A stretch of DNA of 36,129 nucleotides from Fidelibacterota bacterium (GTDB lineage: Bacteria > Fidelibacterota > Marinisomatia > Marinisomatales > CAZVFT01): NCBI GenBank assembly GCA_014381485.1, contig JACNLN010000099.1, forward strand, positions 1 to 36,129, read 5' to 3'. Positions within the stretch are counted from its first letter, which is position 1. Each line of letters opens with the position of its first letter. The notes below the pieces were generated by a model. That model saw only the letters and a list, made by a program, of their open reading frames with translations, searched no databases and had not been told where the DNA came from. The position numbers and the translations under genes were made by a program. Shown here piece by piece: positions 16,743-25,930 of this stretch.

Positions 16743-17534
16743 TTAAACGTTTTTTCTCTCTTTTATCACAATCTGTCTATCGTATCGCAGGTCGACATAA
16801 GTATAATCATAAAGGGAACGAAGACCTTGAATCGTTCGCTCAAAACAGTTGAGCAACCTTATCTGTTGCAATACGCCTTTAGATCCCAGATAGATTTTTG
16901 TCGGTTTTTTCGATAAGCAGAGGATATATTCATCCCCAATATTAATTTTTAATTCAGCCAGATTATCATATAGTTTGGGATATAAGTTCTTGATCTCAGC
17001 CATTATTTCTACCGCCTCTTGAACTTTCTTTGAAAGGCATTTTTCTCCAATGGGGTAGAGTTCGTCAGCCGGGTTAAACCCCGTTAACGTGGGAACATCA
17101 AAATCAAAAATGCCCTCTTTTAAGGGAAGAATAATGCCCTCATCATCCACAAGGTAGTAGGGTGTATGGTCAATGTAGGCGATAGGCTTTCTTTCAAAAA
17201 TGTCAATTTTTATGGTGGAAGGGAAATCCCGACTGATTCGTGCCGCTTTAATGTAGGGATGTTTCTCAAGATTTGTTCGTAGGATTGTTAAGTTTAGACT
17301 GTTAATTCTTGCGTAAGGGGGAATTTGGACCCACTTGGATATTTCGTCCCTTTCAAGATAGTTGTTCCCTGTGATTTTTATCTGTTTCAATGTGTAGTGA
17401 TCAGTGAATCGAGCCCAGAAAAATGCGCTTACAGACAATGATATAAAACCTCCAACGATGAGAAGCCCAAGCAGCCACCTGGTTGTGGTTAATATCCACT
17501 CTGGAAGTTGTCTTTTTCGTTTTCTATTCACCAT
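16743..17534 (-). CDS. ftsQ: Cell division protein FtsQ (DivIB)
   Basis: 263 residues. A short basic cytoplasmic tail (MVNRKRKRQ), one TM helix (about 18-39) and a periplasmic POTRA domain (about 48-118: LKQIKITGNNYLERDEISKW ... ISRDFPSTIKIDIFERKPIAYI), then the beta domain. FtsQ bridges early and late divisome proteins through the FtsB/FtsL complex. The sequence is divergent, as usual for this family, but its place between murB and ftsA confirms it. There is no ddl gene beside it, unlike in E. coli. Confidence 0.92.
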   Translation of the reverse strand: MVNRKRKRQLPEWILTTTRWLLGLLIVGGFISLSVSAFFWARFTDHYTLKQIKITGNNYLERDEISKWVQIPPYARINSLNLTILRTNLEKHPYIKAARISRDFPSTIKIDIFERKPIAYIDHTPYYLVDDEGIILPLKEGIFDFDVPTLTGFNPADELYPIGEKCLSKKVQEAVEIMAEIKNLYPKLYDNLAELKINIGDEYILCLSKKPTKIYLGSKGVLQQIRLLNCFERTIQGLRSLYDYTYVDLRYDRQIVIKERKNV

Positions 17535-17545
17535 AATTAGTCTTT

Positions 17546-18466
17546 TTATGCATCAAAGAAATTATTTGGAAATCCCAAGGTTTCAATTTCCAGATTGAGA
17601 TAAACTCCAAATTTTTCTTTCACTGTTTTACGAGCAAGTCGAATAAGTTGAGCCATATCTTCGGCGGTAGCATTCCCACAATTAATGAAAAAATTGGCAT
17701 GTTTTGCGGAAATCTCTGCATCACCCCGATGGACACCTTTTAGCCCAGCTTGATCAATAAGATATCCCGCTGGTTTTGTATCAGGTGGATTTCTAAAAAC
17801 ACTTCCAGCGGAACGATTCTGGATAGGTTGGGAAGTTTTACGACTGGTAATGGCTTGTGACATACGATCCTGAATTTCTTCCTTTACCCCCTTATCAAAT
17901 TCGAATTCTGCCGAGAGAATTATCTCTTTAGAATCCATGAGAGAGGAATACCTGTAATCAAAAACGACATCCTTTTTTCTGATTCTTTTTTTCTTACCTG
18001 ATGTGGACATAATGTCAAGGAGGATCAGATGATTTGATATCTCTTCGCCGTATGCACCAGCATTCATCACAAGTGCACCTCCCAAGGTTCCAGGGATGCC
18101 CATTAGATTCTCCATTCCGGTAAGATTGTGTTTGGCACATTCTTTAACAAACTTACTCATTATCACGCCACTCTGAACGTACACGTTTCTATCTGGGATC
18201 CTTAACTCTTTGAATGTTTTGCGAAGACTGATCACGATACCATCAAAACCGTGATTACTCACCAGGAGATTGGAGCCAGAACCGATGACATAGACAGGAA
18301 ATCGCTGGGAGTGAGCAAATTTCAATATTGTTTCGAGATCGTTTTCATCAACGGGATATAAAAATGCCGTGACAGGTCCACCAATTCCGTATGTAGTATG
18401 TTTGGACATTGGCTCGTTTTCAAGAAATGTTCCTCTTACCATTGTTTTTAATCGATTAAGGTTCAC
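17546..18466 (-). CDS. murB: UDP-N-acetylenolpyruvoylglucosamine reductase MurB
   Basis: 306 residues from GTG 18466, one base after the murC stop. It reduces enolpyruvyl-UDP-GlcNAc to UDP-MurNAc using NADPH and FAD. The FAD-binding part has TTYGIGG, IGSGSNLLV (61-69) and GIPGTLGGALVMNAGAYG (123-140). The proton-donor serine is in AGSVFRNP (Ser222) and the catalytic Glu in the C-terminal NLEIE. The short form with GSVFRNPP ... AGYLIDQAGLKG matches type II MurB. Confidence 0.97.
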   Translation of the reverse strand: MNLNRLKTMVRGTFLENEPMSKHTTYGIGGPVTAFLYPVDENDLETILKFAHSQRFPVYVIGSGSNLLVSNHGFDGIVISLRKTFKELRIPDRNVYVQSGVIMSKFVKECAKHNLTGMENLMGIPGTLGGALVMNAGAYGEEISNHLILLDIMSTSGKKKRIRKKDVVFDYRYSSLMDSKEIILSAEFEFDKGVKEEIQDRMSQAITSRKTSQPIQNRSAGSVFRNPPDTKPAGYLIDQAGLKGVHRGDAEISAKHANFFINCGNATAEDMAQLIRLARKTVKEKFGVYLNLEIETLGFPNNFFDA

Positions 18467-18467
18467 T

Positions 18468-19856
18468 TTATGTTTTAATGTTTTTCTCTGTTAACAAGTT
18501 GACAAATTCATCGTTAATTTTCCAGATATCGCCTGCTCCCATGGTAATTATGATATCACCGGGTGATGCAATTTTTTCAAGTAAATCAACAATAGCATTT
18601 TTATCTTCAACCCAGTGGACATTTTTATGCCCAAATCGTTTTGCCGCATCGGTAATGACTTTACCTGTCAGACCCTCGATTGGCTCTTCTCTTGCAGGGT
18701 AAATATCAGTGACGATGAGAACATCACTGAGAAGAAATGATCGGGCAAATTCCTCATAAAATTTTTGGGTTCGACTGTATAAGTGTGGCTGAAATACAGA
18801 TACCAATCTACGATTCCAACCTTGTTTGATTGCTTCGAGGGTCGCCAATACTTCCGTAGGGTGATGTGCATAATCATCCATAACCATTAGGTCGTTAAAA
18901 ACCCCTTTAATTTCCTGCCGTCGCTGAACCCCCTGGAAAGAATTCAATCCTGTTTGTATAGTTTTAAAATCAAGGTTCAATTCTAGACCAAGTGCCACTA
19001 CTGCCAGCGCATTACAAACGTTATGCTTCCCCGGAACATTGAGATGTATTTTTCCGAGAACACTCCCATTCTGTTGAACTTGAAAGTTGGTATCCATTTC
19101 ATTGAAGGCAACACTTTTTGCTTGCAGATCGGCTTGATTTGAAAACCCATAAGAGATAACAGGACGGTGGATGTCTGGTAAAATATTCTGAATGTATGGT
19201 TCATCAAGACAGGCTATCACGGCACCGTAAAAAGGGACTGCGTTGGCAAACTGAGTAAAAGAGTTAAAAAGGTCAGTTTTATTCTGATAACACTCCATGT
19301 GATCCAGGTCAATGGTGGTAATAATAGAATAGGTAGGTTGTAGTTGAAGAAAACTCCTATCGAACTCATCAGCTTCTACCACAATGGTGTTCCCAGAACC
19401 AAGGATGGCGTTGACATCCAGACTTTTTACCACTCCTCCAACAACGATAGTAGGATCAATACCAGCTTCTGTTAGAAGAGCTCCTATCATAGAAGTAGTG
19501 GTTGTTTTTCCGTGAGTTCCTGCTACTGCTATACTTCTTTCCTTCAATTTTAATAATTCCCCAAGCATTTCCGCTCGACGAATAATGGGGATATTGTTAT
19601 CCCTGGCGGCATGAATTTCAGGATTATCAAGTGTTACAGCGGAAGAGTATACAAGAACATCACACTCTTTAACGTTATCGTATGAGTGATTGGTATAAAT
19701 TGTTGCTCCTTTAGCTTCCAGTTTCTTTGTGATTTCGGTTGGATTGAGATCAGAGCCATAGATTTTAAATCCGAGATTAATCAGAAGTTCAGCAATACCA
19801 CTCATACCAATTCCGCCAATGCCTACAAAATGGACTTTTTTGACTTTTCCAAACAT
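18468..19856 (-). CDS. murC: UDP-N-acetylmuramate--L-alanine ligase MurC
   Basis: 462 residues. It adds L-Ala to UDP-MurNAc using ATP, the first peptide-stem step. N-terminal Rossmann motif HFVGIGGIGMSGIAELL (9-25), ATP loop GTHGKTTT (113-120), and the Mur ligase C-terminal domain with DDYAHHPTEV and FQPHLYSRT. Its ATG overlaps the murG stop by one base (TAATG), and murB follows after one base. Confidence 0.98.
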   Translation of the reverse strand: MFGKVKKVHFVGIGGIGMSGIAELLINLGFKIYGSDLNPTEITKKLEAKGATIYTNHSYDNVKECDVLVYSSAVTLDNPEIHAARDNNIPIIRRAEMLGELLKLKERSIAVAGTHGKTTTTSMIGALLTEAGIDPTIVVGGVVKSLDVNAILGSGNTIVVEADEFDRSFLQLQPTYSIITTIDLDHMECYQNKTDLFNSFTQFANAVPFYGAVIACLDEPYIQNILPDIHRPVISYGFSNQADLQAKSVAFNEMDTNFQVQQNGSVLGKIHLNVPGKHNVCNALAVVALGLELNLDFKTIQTGLNSFQGVQRRQEIKGVFNDLMVMDDYAHHPTEVLATLEAIKQGWNRRLVSVFQPHLYSRTQKFYEEFARSFLLSDVLIVTDIYPAREEPIEGLTGKVITDAAKRFGHKNVHWVEDKNAIVDLLEKIASPGDIIITMGAGDIWKINDEFVNLLTEKNIKT

Positions 19857-20434
19857 TACTGATATACCAGCTCTAAAATGTTATCAACAATTGTATTGGC
19901 TGCATCTGGTGTTGAAACCGATCTGGCTGCATTTTCCATTTCCACAAGTTTTTCTCTATCGCTCAATAATTGCTCAACTTCGTGAATAAAGCGCTCTTTG
20001 GTCAATTTATTTTCAGAAAGAACTATAGCTGCCCCAGCTTTTTCAAGGCTCCGGGCATTTTTAGTCTGGTGATCAGCCGCAGCTCCGTGGAAGGGAATGA
20101 GGAGGGAAGGTTTGCCACAATAGGCAATTTCTGAGAGAGCGATGGCGCCTGCCCTTGAAATTACCAGGTCTGCCGCCGCATAGGCAGAGTCCATATGATC
20201 GATAAACGGATGTAGGGAAATGGATGAATATTTCGATTCAAAATGTTGTAAATCATCAAAATGAGTGGGACCAGTTTGCCAGATAAACTGGATGTTAAGT
20301 TTACCTGCAAGGTAGTCAAGAGACTCTGAAACCATCGAATTAATGAAAAGAGATCCCTGGCTTCCACCAATGATGGTAATGATGGGATGATCTGGATCAA
20401 GTTGGAACTTGGACAGAGCTTTGGATCTATTCAT
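19856..20434 (-). CDS. murG: MurG, C-terminal (UDP-GlcNAc-binding) part of a split gene
   Basis: 192 residues from the ATG at 20434, which shares its A with the TGA ending the N-terminal ORF (TGATG). It is the second Rossmann domain of the GT28 enzyme MurG, which transfers GlcNAc to lipid I to form lipid II. It carries IIGGSQGSLFIN, the donor-site SRAGAIALSEIAYCGKPSLLIPF, and DHQTKNARSLEKAGAA. This frame stays open upstream to the A10 run and there encodes NFVFTGNPIRKELSL, the conserved linker of intact MurG. Read across the run with one extra A, the two parts give a 371-residue protein of normal MurG length. Whether this piece is made alone by reinitiation, or as a fusion, cannot be seen. 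Confidence 0.85.
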   Translation of the reverse strand: MNRSKALSKFQLDPDHPIITIIGGSQGSLFINSMVSESLDYLAGKLNIQFIWQTGPTHFDDLQHFESKYSSISLHPFIDHMDSAYAAADLVISRAGAIALSEIAYCGKPSLLIPFHGAAADHQTKNARSLEKAGAAIVLSENKLTKERFIHEVEQLLSDREKLVEMENAARSVSTPDAANTIVDNILELVYQ

Positions 20435-20970
20435 CAGCGATAATTCCTTGCGGATTGGATTTCCCGTGAAAACGAAATTTTTTTTTTAAGATAGCGTTCT
20501 GTATCGTGGTAACTTATACAGACTCTATACACTCGACTTGCCAGCCATCGGGTGGTAAATCCTGGAAACGAGTTCTGTTCATGGATGAGTGTTGGAATTC
20601 CTTTGTGAATTGCCCCTAAAATGGGAAGCCCACTGGCATATCCTCCAGTTCCAATGACGATATCAGGAGAAAAAGTTCGTAAAAGTCTTCTCGTTTTGAT
20701 GTAGGATCCCATAAATCGTAAGGGAAAGAGAATATTTCTTATCAAAGATGTGATTGAAAGTCCTCTCCCAAAACCCCGGATGTTGAGGAGGGTGAAGGAT
20801 TCCTCCCTACTTTTAAATTTATCAGCTTCAATCCCGAACTTTGAACCAACAAAATGTATGGCGGAGTCAGAAATTCGTTTTTTTAGAGTATCAGCAATGG
20901 CAAAAGCGGGGAAAAGATGACCCCCTGTTCCTCCGCCAGCGATAATTAATTTGATTGATTTATTTTGCAA
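20434..20970 (-). CDS. murG: MurG, N-terminal (acceptor/membrane) part, frame broken at A10
   Basis: 178 residues. The N-domain is complete: the glycine loop IIAGGGTGGHLFPAFAIAD (9-27), the membrane-facing basic segment, GTGGYASGLPILGAI, and HEQNSFPGFTTRW. After SYHDTERYLKKK the frame runs through an A10 tract, then reads ISFSREIQSARNYR and stops at TGA 20436-20434. That tail is unlike MurG; the expected TGNPIR is in another frame. It overlaps ftsW by 11 bases. Explanations: an indel error, a mutation, slippage or -1 frameshifting, or a true two-subunit enzyme. MurG is essential and the flanking genes are intact, so some functional product is expected. Confidence 0.85.
   Translation of the reverse strand: MQNKSIKLIIAGGGTGGHLFPAFAIADTLKKRISDSAIHFVGSKFGIEADKFKSREESFTLLNIRGFGRGLSITSLIRNILFPLRFMGSYIKTRRLLRTFSPDIVIGTGGYASGLPILGAIHKGIPTLIHEQNSFPGFTTRWLASRVYRVCISYHDTERYLKKKISFSREIQSARNYR
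20478..20487 (-). other. A10 homopolymer, candidate slippage site in murG
   Basis: Ten T's on the plus strand (A10 in the mRNA). In the zero frame it reads CTT AAA AAA AAA ATT, so it contains an A-AAA-AAA slippery heptamer. Adding one A by polymerase slippage, or a -1 ribosomal shift, joins KKK to NFVFTGNPIR. Confidence 0.6.
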
Positions 20971-22105
20971 AGAGGATCCTCGCTCCTTTTTTGTGTCTTA
21001 CAGACCGTTTTGCCATTGAAATGTTAAGCAAGATACCAATTGTCATCATATTGATTACCAACCCGGTACCTCCAAAACTGATAAAAGGTATGGGCAATCC
21101 GGTGGTAGGAACCAAAGCCGTTACTACAGCTGAATTGATGAAAGCATAGGTTATCATTTTCACCGATATACCTATAGCCAGCATGATACCAAAAATATCG
21201 GTGCAATTTTTTGATATTTTTATTCCTCTCTGGAAAATGGCGAGGAATAGGGTGAGAATAATAAAGGTGCCGATAAATCCAAACTCTTCACCAATGATTG
21301 ACATAATAAAATCGGTGTGAGGTTCTGGAAGAAACAGATTTTTCCCCACACTTTCACCAAGCCCAACCCCAAAAAGTCCACCATTTCCCAGACTTGTGAG
21401 AGACTGTTTCACTTGATAATTCATCCCACAGAGATCTGATCCAAAAGTAAAAAAAGACTTTATCCTTTCAAGGCGGTAGGGAGCAATTAACATAACAGGA
21501 ATGATAATCGCTAAGCCTGTACTGCCAGTCGCCAGCAGATGGCTAATTTTTGCTTTTCCTATGAACAGAAGTGTACCCATAATAACTGCAATCATAATGG
21601 CTGTGCTAAAATCTGGTTGAATGATAATCAATGCCATTATGAGACCTACCATCACAAGGGGGGGAAGGAATCCATAAATGAAATCATTTATTTGATCTCT
21701 CTTTTCATCGATATATGATGCCAGATAGAGTATAATTGCAAATCTTGCAAGATCTGATGTTTGCCATCCAAAAGAACCAACATACAGCCATCTTGCTGAA
21801 TGTGTGCTTCCCCTTAAGGTATAACTGATTTTAGTAATCAATAGGATAATGATGGTAAATATGAGAAGTGGAGCGGCAAACTTTTTCAACTTTTGGTAGT
21901 CAATATGCATAAACAAAAACATAGCAGTTAGACCGATAACGACTCTGATCATGTGACGTTTGAAATAGTGTGTACCGACCCCGAACATATCCATAGAGAT
22001 ATTAATACTGGAACTGAATATCATCACAGTACCCAGCGTAGTAAGCGCCAGTGTTAGACCTAAAAGGGTTTTATCATACTTTTTTGAAGAAACCAGTAAT
22101 GGCAT
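20960..22105 (-). CDS. ftsW: Septal peptidoglycan glycosyltransferase FtsW (SEDS)
   Basis: 381 residues, about ten TM helices. SEDS-family lipid II polymerase that works with FtsI at the septum. Signatures include LRGSTHSARWLYVG, the catalytic-Asp loop IIQPDFSTA, LGNGGLFGVGLGESVGKNLFLPEPHTDFIMSIIGEEFGF, and the C-terminal PTTGLPIPFISFGGTGL. The start shares one base with the murD stop (TAATG); the end overlaps murG. Confidence 0.97.
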   Translation of the reverse strand: MPLLVSSKKYDKTLLGLTLALTTLGTVMIFSSSINISMDMFGVGTHYFKRHMIRVVIGLTAMFLFMHIDYQKLKKFAAPLLIFTIIILLITKISYTLRGSTHSARWLYVGSFGWQTSDLARFAIILYLASYIDEKRDQINDFIYGFLPPLVMVGLIMALIIIQPDFSTAIMIAVIMGTLLFIGKAKISHLLATGSTGLAIIIPVMLIAPYRLERIKSFFTFGSDLCGMNYQVKQSLTSLGNGGLFGVGLGESVGKNLFLPEPHTDFIMSIIGEEFGFIGTFIILTLFLAIFQRGIKISKNCTDIFGIMLAIGISVKMITYAFINSAVVTALVPTTGLPIPFISFGGTGLVINMMTIGILLNISMAKRSVRHKKGARILFAK

Positions 22106-23484
22106 TAAATGGACTCCAATAGCTCAATTACAGTTTGTTTGAAGATCTCTCCCCGGTGCTCATAATTGTCAAACATATCAAAACTGGAACAGCCCGGAGA
22201 TAGGAGCACAATATCGTCAGGTTGTGTTTTTGAATAGGCTGTTTTTACAGCCGATTCCAGGGAGGCAACAGGCATACAATAAAACTGCTCACCAAGTGTT
22301 TCTATAATTCGATCAGAAGTCTCTCCAATAACAAGAATTGTTTTCACATTGGGTGTGAGGTGTGGAATAAGTTTCGAAAAATCTCCACCCTTATCCCGTC
22401 CGCCGAGGATAAGAATGATAGGTCGTGAAAATGAATTCAGAGCCACGTTAACTGATTCAACATTTGTTGCTTTCGAATCATTATAGTAGTCCACTTCGTT
22501 AATGGAGCAGATATGTTCAATGCGATGAGGAACTCCACGAAAGGTTGTCATGACTTTCCGAATACTATCCATCGGGACGTTTAATATTTTACACACTGTA
22601 GAAGCGGCTAAAAAATTGGCTGTGTTATGTTCACCAGGGAGACTAAGATCTTTAAAATGTGCAATAATATTTCCATGTTTATCTTTAATCTTTGTTGCAT
22701 TGATGCTGAAAAGAGAATTGGAGTGGTTTTTCAATGTAAAAGGAATCTGCCTTGCTCTGGTGTGTATCCAACTTGTGAGTAATATATCGTCAGCATTGTA
22801 AATCACTTTATCCTTATCAGTCATATTTTTCAGAATTTGCATTTTGGCAGTAGCATACTCCTCCATAGAAATGTAGCGATCAAGATGGTCGGGTGTTAGA
22901 TTCAAGAGTACAGCCACATGCGGCGTAAAGTGTTTGATATGTTCCATTTGAAAGCTGCTGATTTCAAGAATGTATATCCCATTTTCAGGCTCGGTCTCGA
23001 GATTTTCTCTGACAATCTGTGAAAATGGGATCCCCACATTCCCTGCGAGGTAGGGGGTGTATGTAGAGAGCTGGCACATTTCGGCTATAATGGTGGTGGT
23101 GGTTGTTTTACCGTTGGATCCTGTAATTGCTACAATGGGAAGTTCAGTGAACCAGCTTGCAAGTTCAACTTCACCAATGACTGATATATCCCTCTCCTTA
23201 GCGGTGACGATGATGTCAGAATTTTGTGGGACTCCCGGGCTCACAACCATAAGGTCAGTATCATAAATCATTTCGGAGTGAGCCCCCACTTCAATGGTGA
23301 CTCCTTTTTTTTGTAATGCTTTTACTTCTGGATTATCACCTGGACTTGAATTTTTATCGCTTAAAAATACTTTTGCACCTAAAGTAAGTAATAGTTCAGA
23401 GGCTGCTACTCCACTCCGAGCTGCGCCAATAACAGTTACCCGTTTCCCTTTTAATTTGATGTTATTTTTTACGCTGATATCCAT
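22105..23484 (-). CDS. murD: UDP-N-acetylmuramoylalanine--D-glutamate ligase MurD
   Basis: 459 residues using the ATG at 23484, which overlaps the mraY stop (TAATG) and begins MDISVKNNIKLKGKRVTVIG. An open frame extends 29 codons further upstream into mraY but does not look like MurD. The enzyme adds D-Glu to UDP-MurNAc-Ala. The Rossmann motif VIGAARSGVAASELL, ATP loop TGSNGKTTTT (121-130), NLTPDHLDRY, DYYNDSKATN and LILGGRDKGGDF are all present. Confidence 0.97.
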   Translation of the reverse strand: MDISVKNNIKLKGKRVTVIGAARSGVAASELLLTLGAKVFLSDKNSSPGDNPEVKALQKKGVTIEVGAHSEMIYDTDLMVVSPGVPQNSDIIVTAKERDISVIGEVELASWFTELPIVAITGSNGKTTTTTIIAEMCQLSTYTPYLAGNVGIPFSQIVRENLETEPENGIYILEISSFQMEHIKHFTPHVAVLLNLTPDHLDRYISMEEYATAKMQILKNMTDKDKVIYNADDILLTSWIHTRARQIPFTLKNHSNSLFSINATKIKDKHGNIIAHFKDLSLPGEHNTANFLAASTVCKILNVPMDSIRKVMTTFRGVPHRIEHICSINEVDYYNDSKATNVESVNVALNSFSRPIILILGGRDKGGDFSKLIPHLTPNVKTILVIGETSDRIIETLGEQFYCMPVASLESAVKTAYSKTQPDDIVLLSPGCSSFDMFDNYEHRGEIFKQTVIELLESI

Positions 23485-24587
23485 TAACGTATTTTGAATG
23501 TGGTTAATGATAGTAGAGCAAAAAGGATTCCAATAATCCAGAATCGTATGACAACTTGAGTTTCTTTCCAACCTTTTAATTCATAGTGATGATGGATGGG
23601 AGCCATATTGAACAATCGTTTTCCCACTCCATTTCGCTTCTTTGTAAAGTGGAAATAAGACAGTTGTATAATAACGGACAATGCTTCCCAAACGAAAACC
23701 CCGCCAATAATAAGAAGGAGCAGCTCTTTTTTTAATAAGATTGCCAGTGTTCCCAAAGCAGCACCTGTTGCCAGAGCTCCTGTATCTCCCATAAAAATTT
23801 TTGCCGGAGGAGCATTAAACCATAAAAATCCAAGACAAGCTCCCATCATTGATGATGCATAGATACTCAATTCACCACTTCCAGGTAAATAAACAATGTT
23901 TAAATAATTGCTGAAGTCAACACGACCAGAAATGTATGCGATAGCACCAAATGCTACAGCACATATGGCTAATAACCCGGAAGCAAGTCCATCGAGACCA
24001 TCTGTAAGATTGACAGCATTGGAAGAAGCCATTACCACCAGAATCACCCAAGGAACATAAAAACTACCAAAATTAATTTCATAGTTCTTGAAAAATGGTA
24101 CTGATGTAATGGATCTGGCACTTTCAAATTCCTGATGAAAATAAATCCAACCTCCGATGACAAGTCCAAGTAATATCTGTCCTACAATTTTGTAACGTGC
24201 AACCAACCCTTTATCAAGTTTGCGAACACTTTTTAAATAGTCATCCAGGAAACCAATTAATCCCATCCACACGGTGGCTATTAGAATTATATGGATGTAT
24301 GTGTTTGTCAGATTTGCCCAGAGAAGAGTGGGGAGAATCATTGCCAGTAAAATGATGATTCCCCCCATTGTAGGCGTGCCCTTCTTATTGAAGTGGGTAT
24401 CTGGTCCACTTTCACGGATAGATTCAAAAATGAAGCGTTTCTGTAGCGATTTGATAATCAGAGGTCCGATAAAAAAGCTAATAAGAAGTGCTGTAATGGC
24501 TGCCATCGCAGCACGAAAGGTGATATAGTGAAAAAGATTGAGTCCGGAGATGTAAGATTTTAGCGGATAAAAGAGATGGTAAAACAT
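23484..24587 (-). CDS. mraY: Phospho-MurNAc-pentapeptide translocase MraY
   Basis: 367 residues, ten predicted TM helices. It transfers phospho-MurNAc-pentapeptide to undecaprenyl phosphate to give lipid I. Conserved loops: KKGTPTMGGI (substrate loop), GFLDDYLK (Asp115/Asp116), NAVNLTDGLDGLASG, FMGDTGALATGAALG and the C-terminal MAPIHHHYELKGWKETQVVIRFW with the HHH motif. Start and stop both form TAATG overlaps with murF and murD. Confidence 0.98.
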   Translation of the reverse strand: MFYHLFYPLKSYISGLNLFHYITFRAAMAAITALLISFFIGPLIIKSLQKRFIFESIRESGPDTHFNKKGTPTMGGIIILLAMILPTLLWANLTNTYIHIILIATVWMGLIGFLDDYLKSVRKLDKGLVARYKIVGQILLGLVIGGWIYFHQEFESARSITSVPFFKNYEINFGSFYVPWVILVVMASSNAVNLTDGLDGLASGLLAICAVAFGAIAYISGRVDFSNYLNIVYLPGSGELSIYASSMMGACLGFLWFNAPPAKIFMGDTGALATGAALGTLAILLKKELLLLIIGGVFVWEALSVIIQLSYFHFTKKRNGVGKRLFNMAPIHHHYELKGWKETQVVIRFWIIGILFALLSLTTFKIR

Positions 24588-25930
24588 TATACCTTGAATA
24601 CCTCCTCAATGATGGTTTCCATCTCAACCCCTCTGGATCCTTTTACCAGGACAACATCCCCGGATTTGATGATGCTTTTCAGGTCACTTACCAGTGCATC
24701 TTTGTCAGTGTAATGAGTGGCAAGTATCTTATCCTTTGCCGCATTAACTGTTGATATAGAATCACTGCCATAGCAGAAAAGTGCATCTACACCAGATTGA
24801 ACACATTGTTTGCCCACCTCTTGGTGGTAGATTTCTGAGTCCTTACCCAATTCCAGCATATCTCCGAACACAACAATTCGCTTGCCGTTTGCAGGCAGAG
24901 AAAAAAGTAAATTGATAGCAGCTGATGTAGACTGGGGATTTGCGTTGTAAGTATCATCGATGATAGTGATATCTTCAAAATGTTTTACCCGGCATCTCCC
25001 ACTGGTAGGTTCGAAAGTTGGTACCTGTTTCTGAATCGTTTCCCAGCTTACATCAAATGATGCGGCTACGGTACATGCTGCTACTACATTTATTGCAAAA
25101 GTCTCATTGTAAGAGTTCAGATTGATCTCGTATCCGTTGATGATTAGAGATAGGGGTTCATTTTTAGGGTGATAAATATCGGAGGAAAAATCACACTTAT
25201 GTGAAAATCCATAAGTAATTGTTTGAGCTTCTGTCCATAGCGATTTGACGTGTTCATCTTCAGCATTGATAAATGCAATTCCATTCTTTGGCAGGCATTT
25301 AAAAAGTTCCCCTTTAGTTTTAATCACATTTTCTATAGTACCAAAATATTGAAGGTGGGCAGGAGCGATATTGGTTATCAAACCGTAGTGAGGTTGAGCG
25401 ATGTCGCAGAGATAACCAATATCGCCCATAGTATTGGCTCCCATTTCCAATATGGAGAGAGTGTGGTGGTGGGATAGCTCAAGTAAAGTAAGGGGCAATC
25501 CAAGGCGGGTGTTGTAATTTCCACGAGTCCCGTGTATTGGACCGGTTGAGGAAATGATATGTACTAAAAGATCTTTTGTTGTGGTTTTTCCATTACTCCC
25601 GGTGATGGCAAGAATGGGGGTTTTAAAATTTGTCCGCCAGACCTTCGATAGGATAGAGATAGTTTCTGTTACATTATCAACGGAAATTTGTGGGAGATTA
25701 ACAGTTGTATCTCTATGCGTAACCAGTGCAGCGGTGCATCCTTTATCTTTGGCATGAGCGAGGTAACGATGACCATCTGTTTTTTCTCCTTTCAAAGCTA
25801 AAAACAGATCACCAGGCATCGCTTCAAAACTATCCGTTACTATTCCAGTAATGACTGCATCAACATCTTTTTTAATCTCCACTTCCATCATCTGATGAAA
25901 TAGATCTGGATCTGGTAAATCAATTCTCAT
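24587..25930 (-). CDS. murF: UDP-MurNAc-tripeptide--D-Ala-D-Ala ligase MurF
   Basis: 447 residues using the ATG at 25930, 11 bases inside the end of murE. The open frame reaches 25984, but the additional 18 residues lie in murE and are unlikely. It adds D-Ala-D-Ala to the tripeptide precursor. ATP loop TGSNGKTTTKD (110-120), ELGANTMGD-like EMGANTMGDIGYL, NIAPAHLQYFG, and DDTYNANPQSTSAAI in the C-terminal domain mark it as MurF. No D-Ala-D-Ala ligase gene is seen here, so its substrate is made elsewhere. Confidence 0.97.
   Translation of the reverse strand: MRIDLPDPDLFHQMMEVEIKKDVDAVITGIVTDSFEAMPGDLFLALKGEKTDGHRYLAHAKDKGCTAALVTHRDTTVNLPQISVDNVTETISILSKVWRTNFKTPILAITGSNGKTTTKDLLVHIISSTGPIHGTRGNYNTRLGLPLTLLELSHHHTLSILEMGANTMGDIGYLCDIAQPHYGLITNIAPAHLQYFGTIENVIKTKGELFKCLPKNGIAFINAEDEHVKSLWTEAQTITYGFSHKCDFSSDIYHPKNEPLSLIINGYEINLNSYNETFAINVVAACTVAASFDVSWETIQKQVPTFEPTSGRCRVKHFEDITIIDDTYNANPQSTSAAINLLFSLPANGKRIVVFGDMLELGKDSEIYHQEVGKQCVQSGVDALFCYGSDSISTVNAAKDKILATHYTDKDALVSDLKSIIKSGDVVLVKGSRGVEMETIIEEVFKV

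Noticed and set aside
23485..23571. N-terminal extension of murD
   Set aside because: The extra 29 codons lie inside mraY and do not resemble MurD; ATG 23484 forms the TAATG overlap seen at neighbouring junctions.
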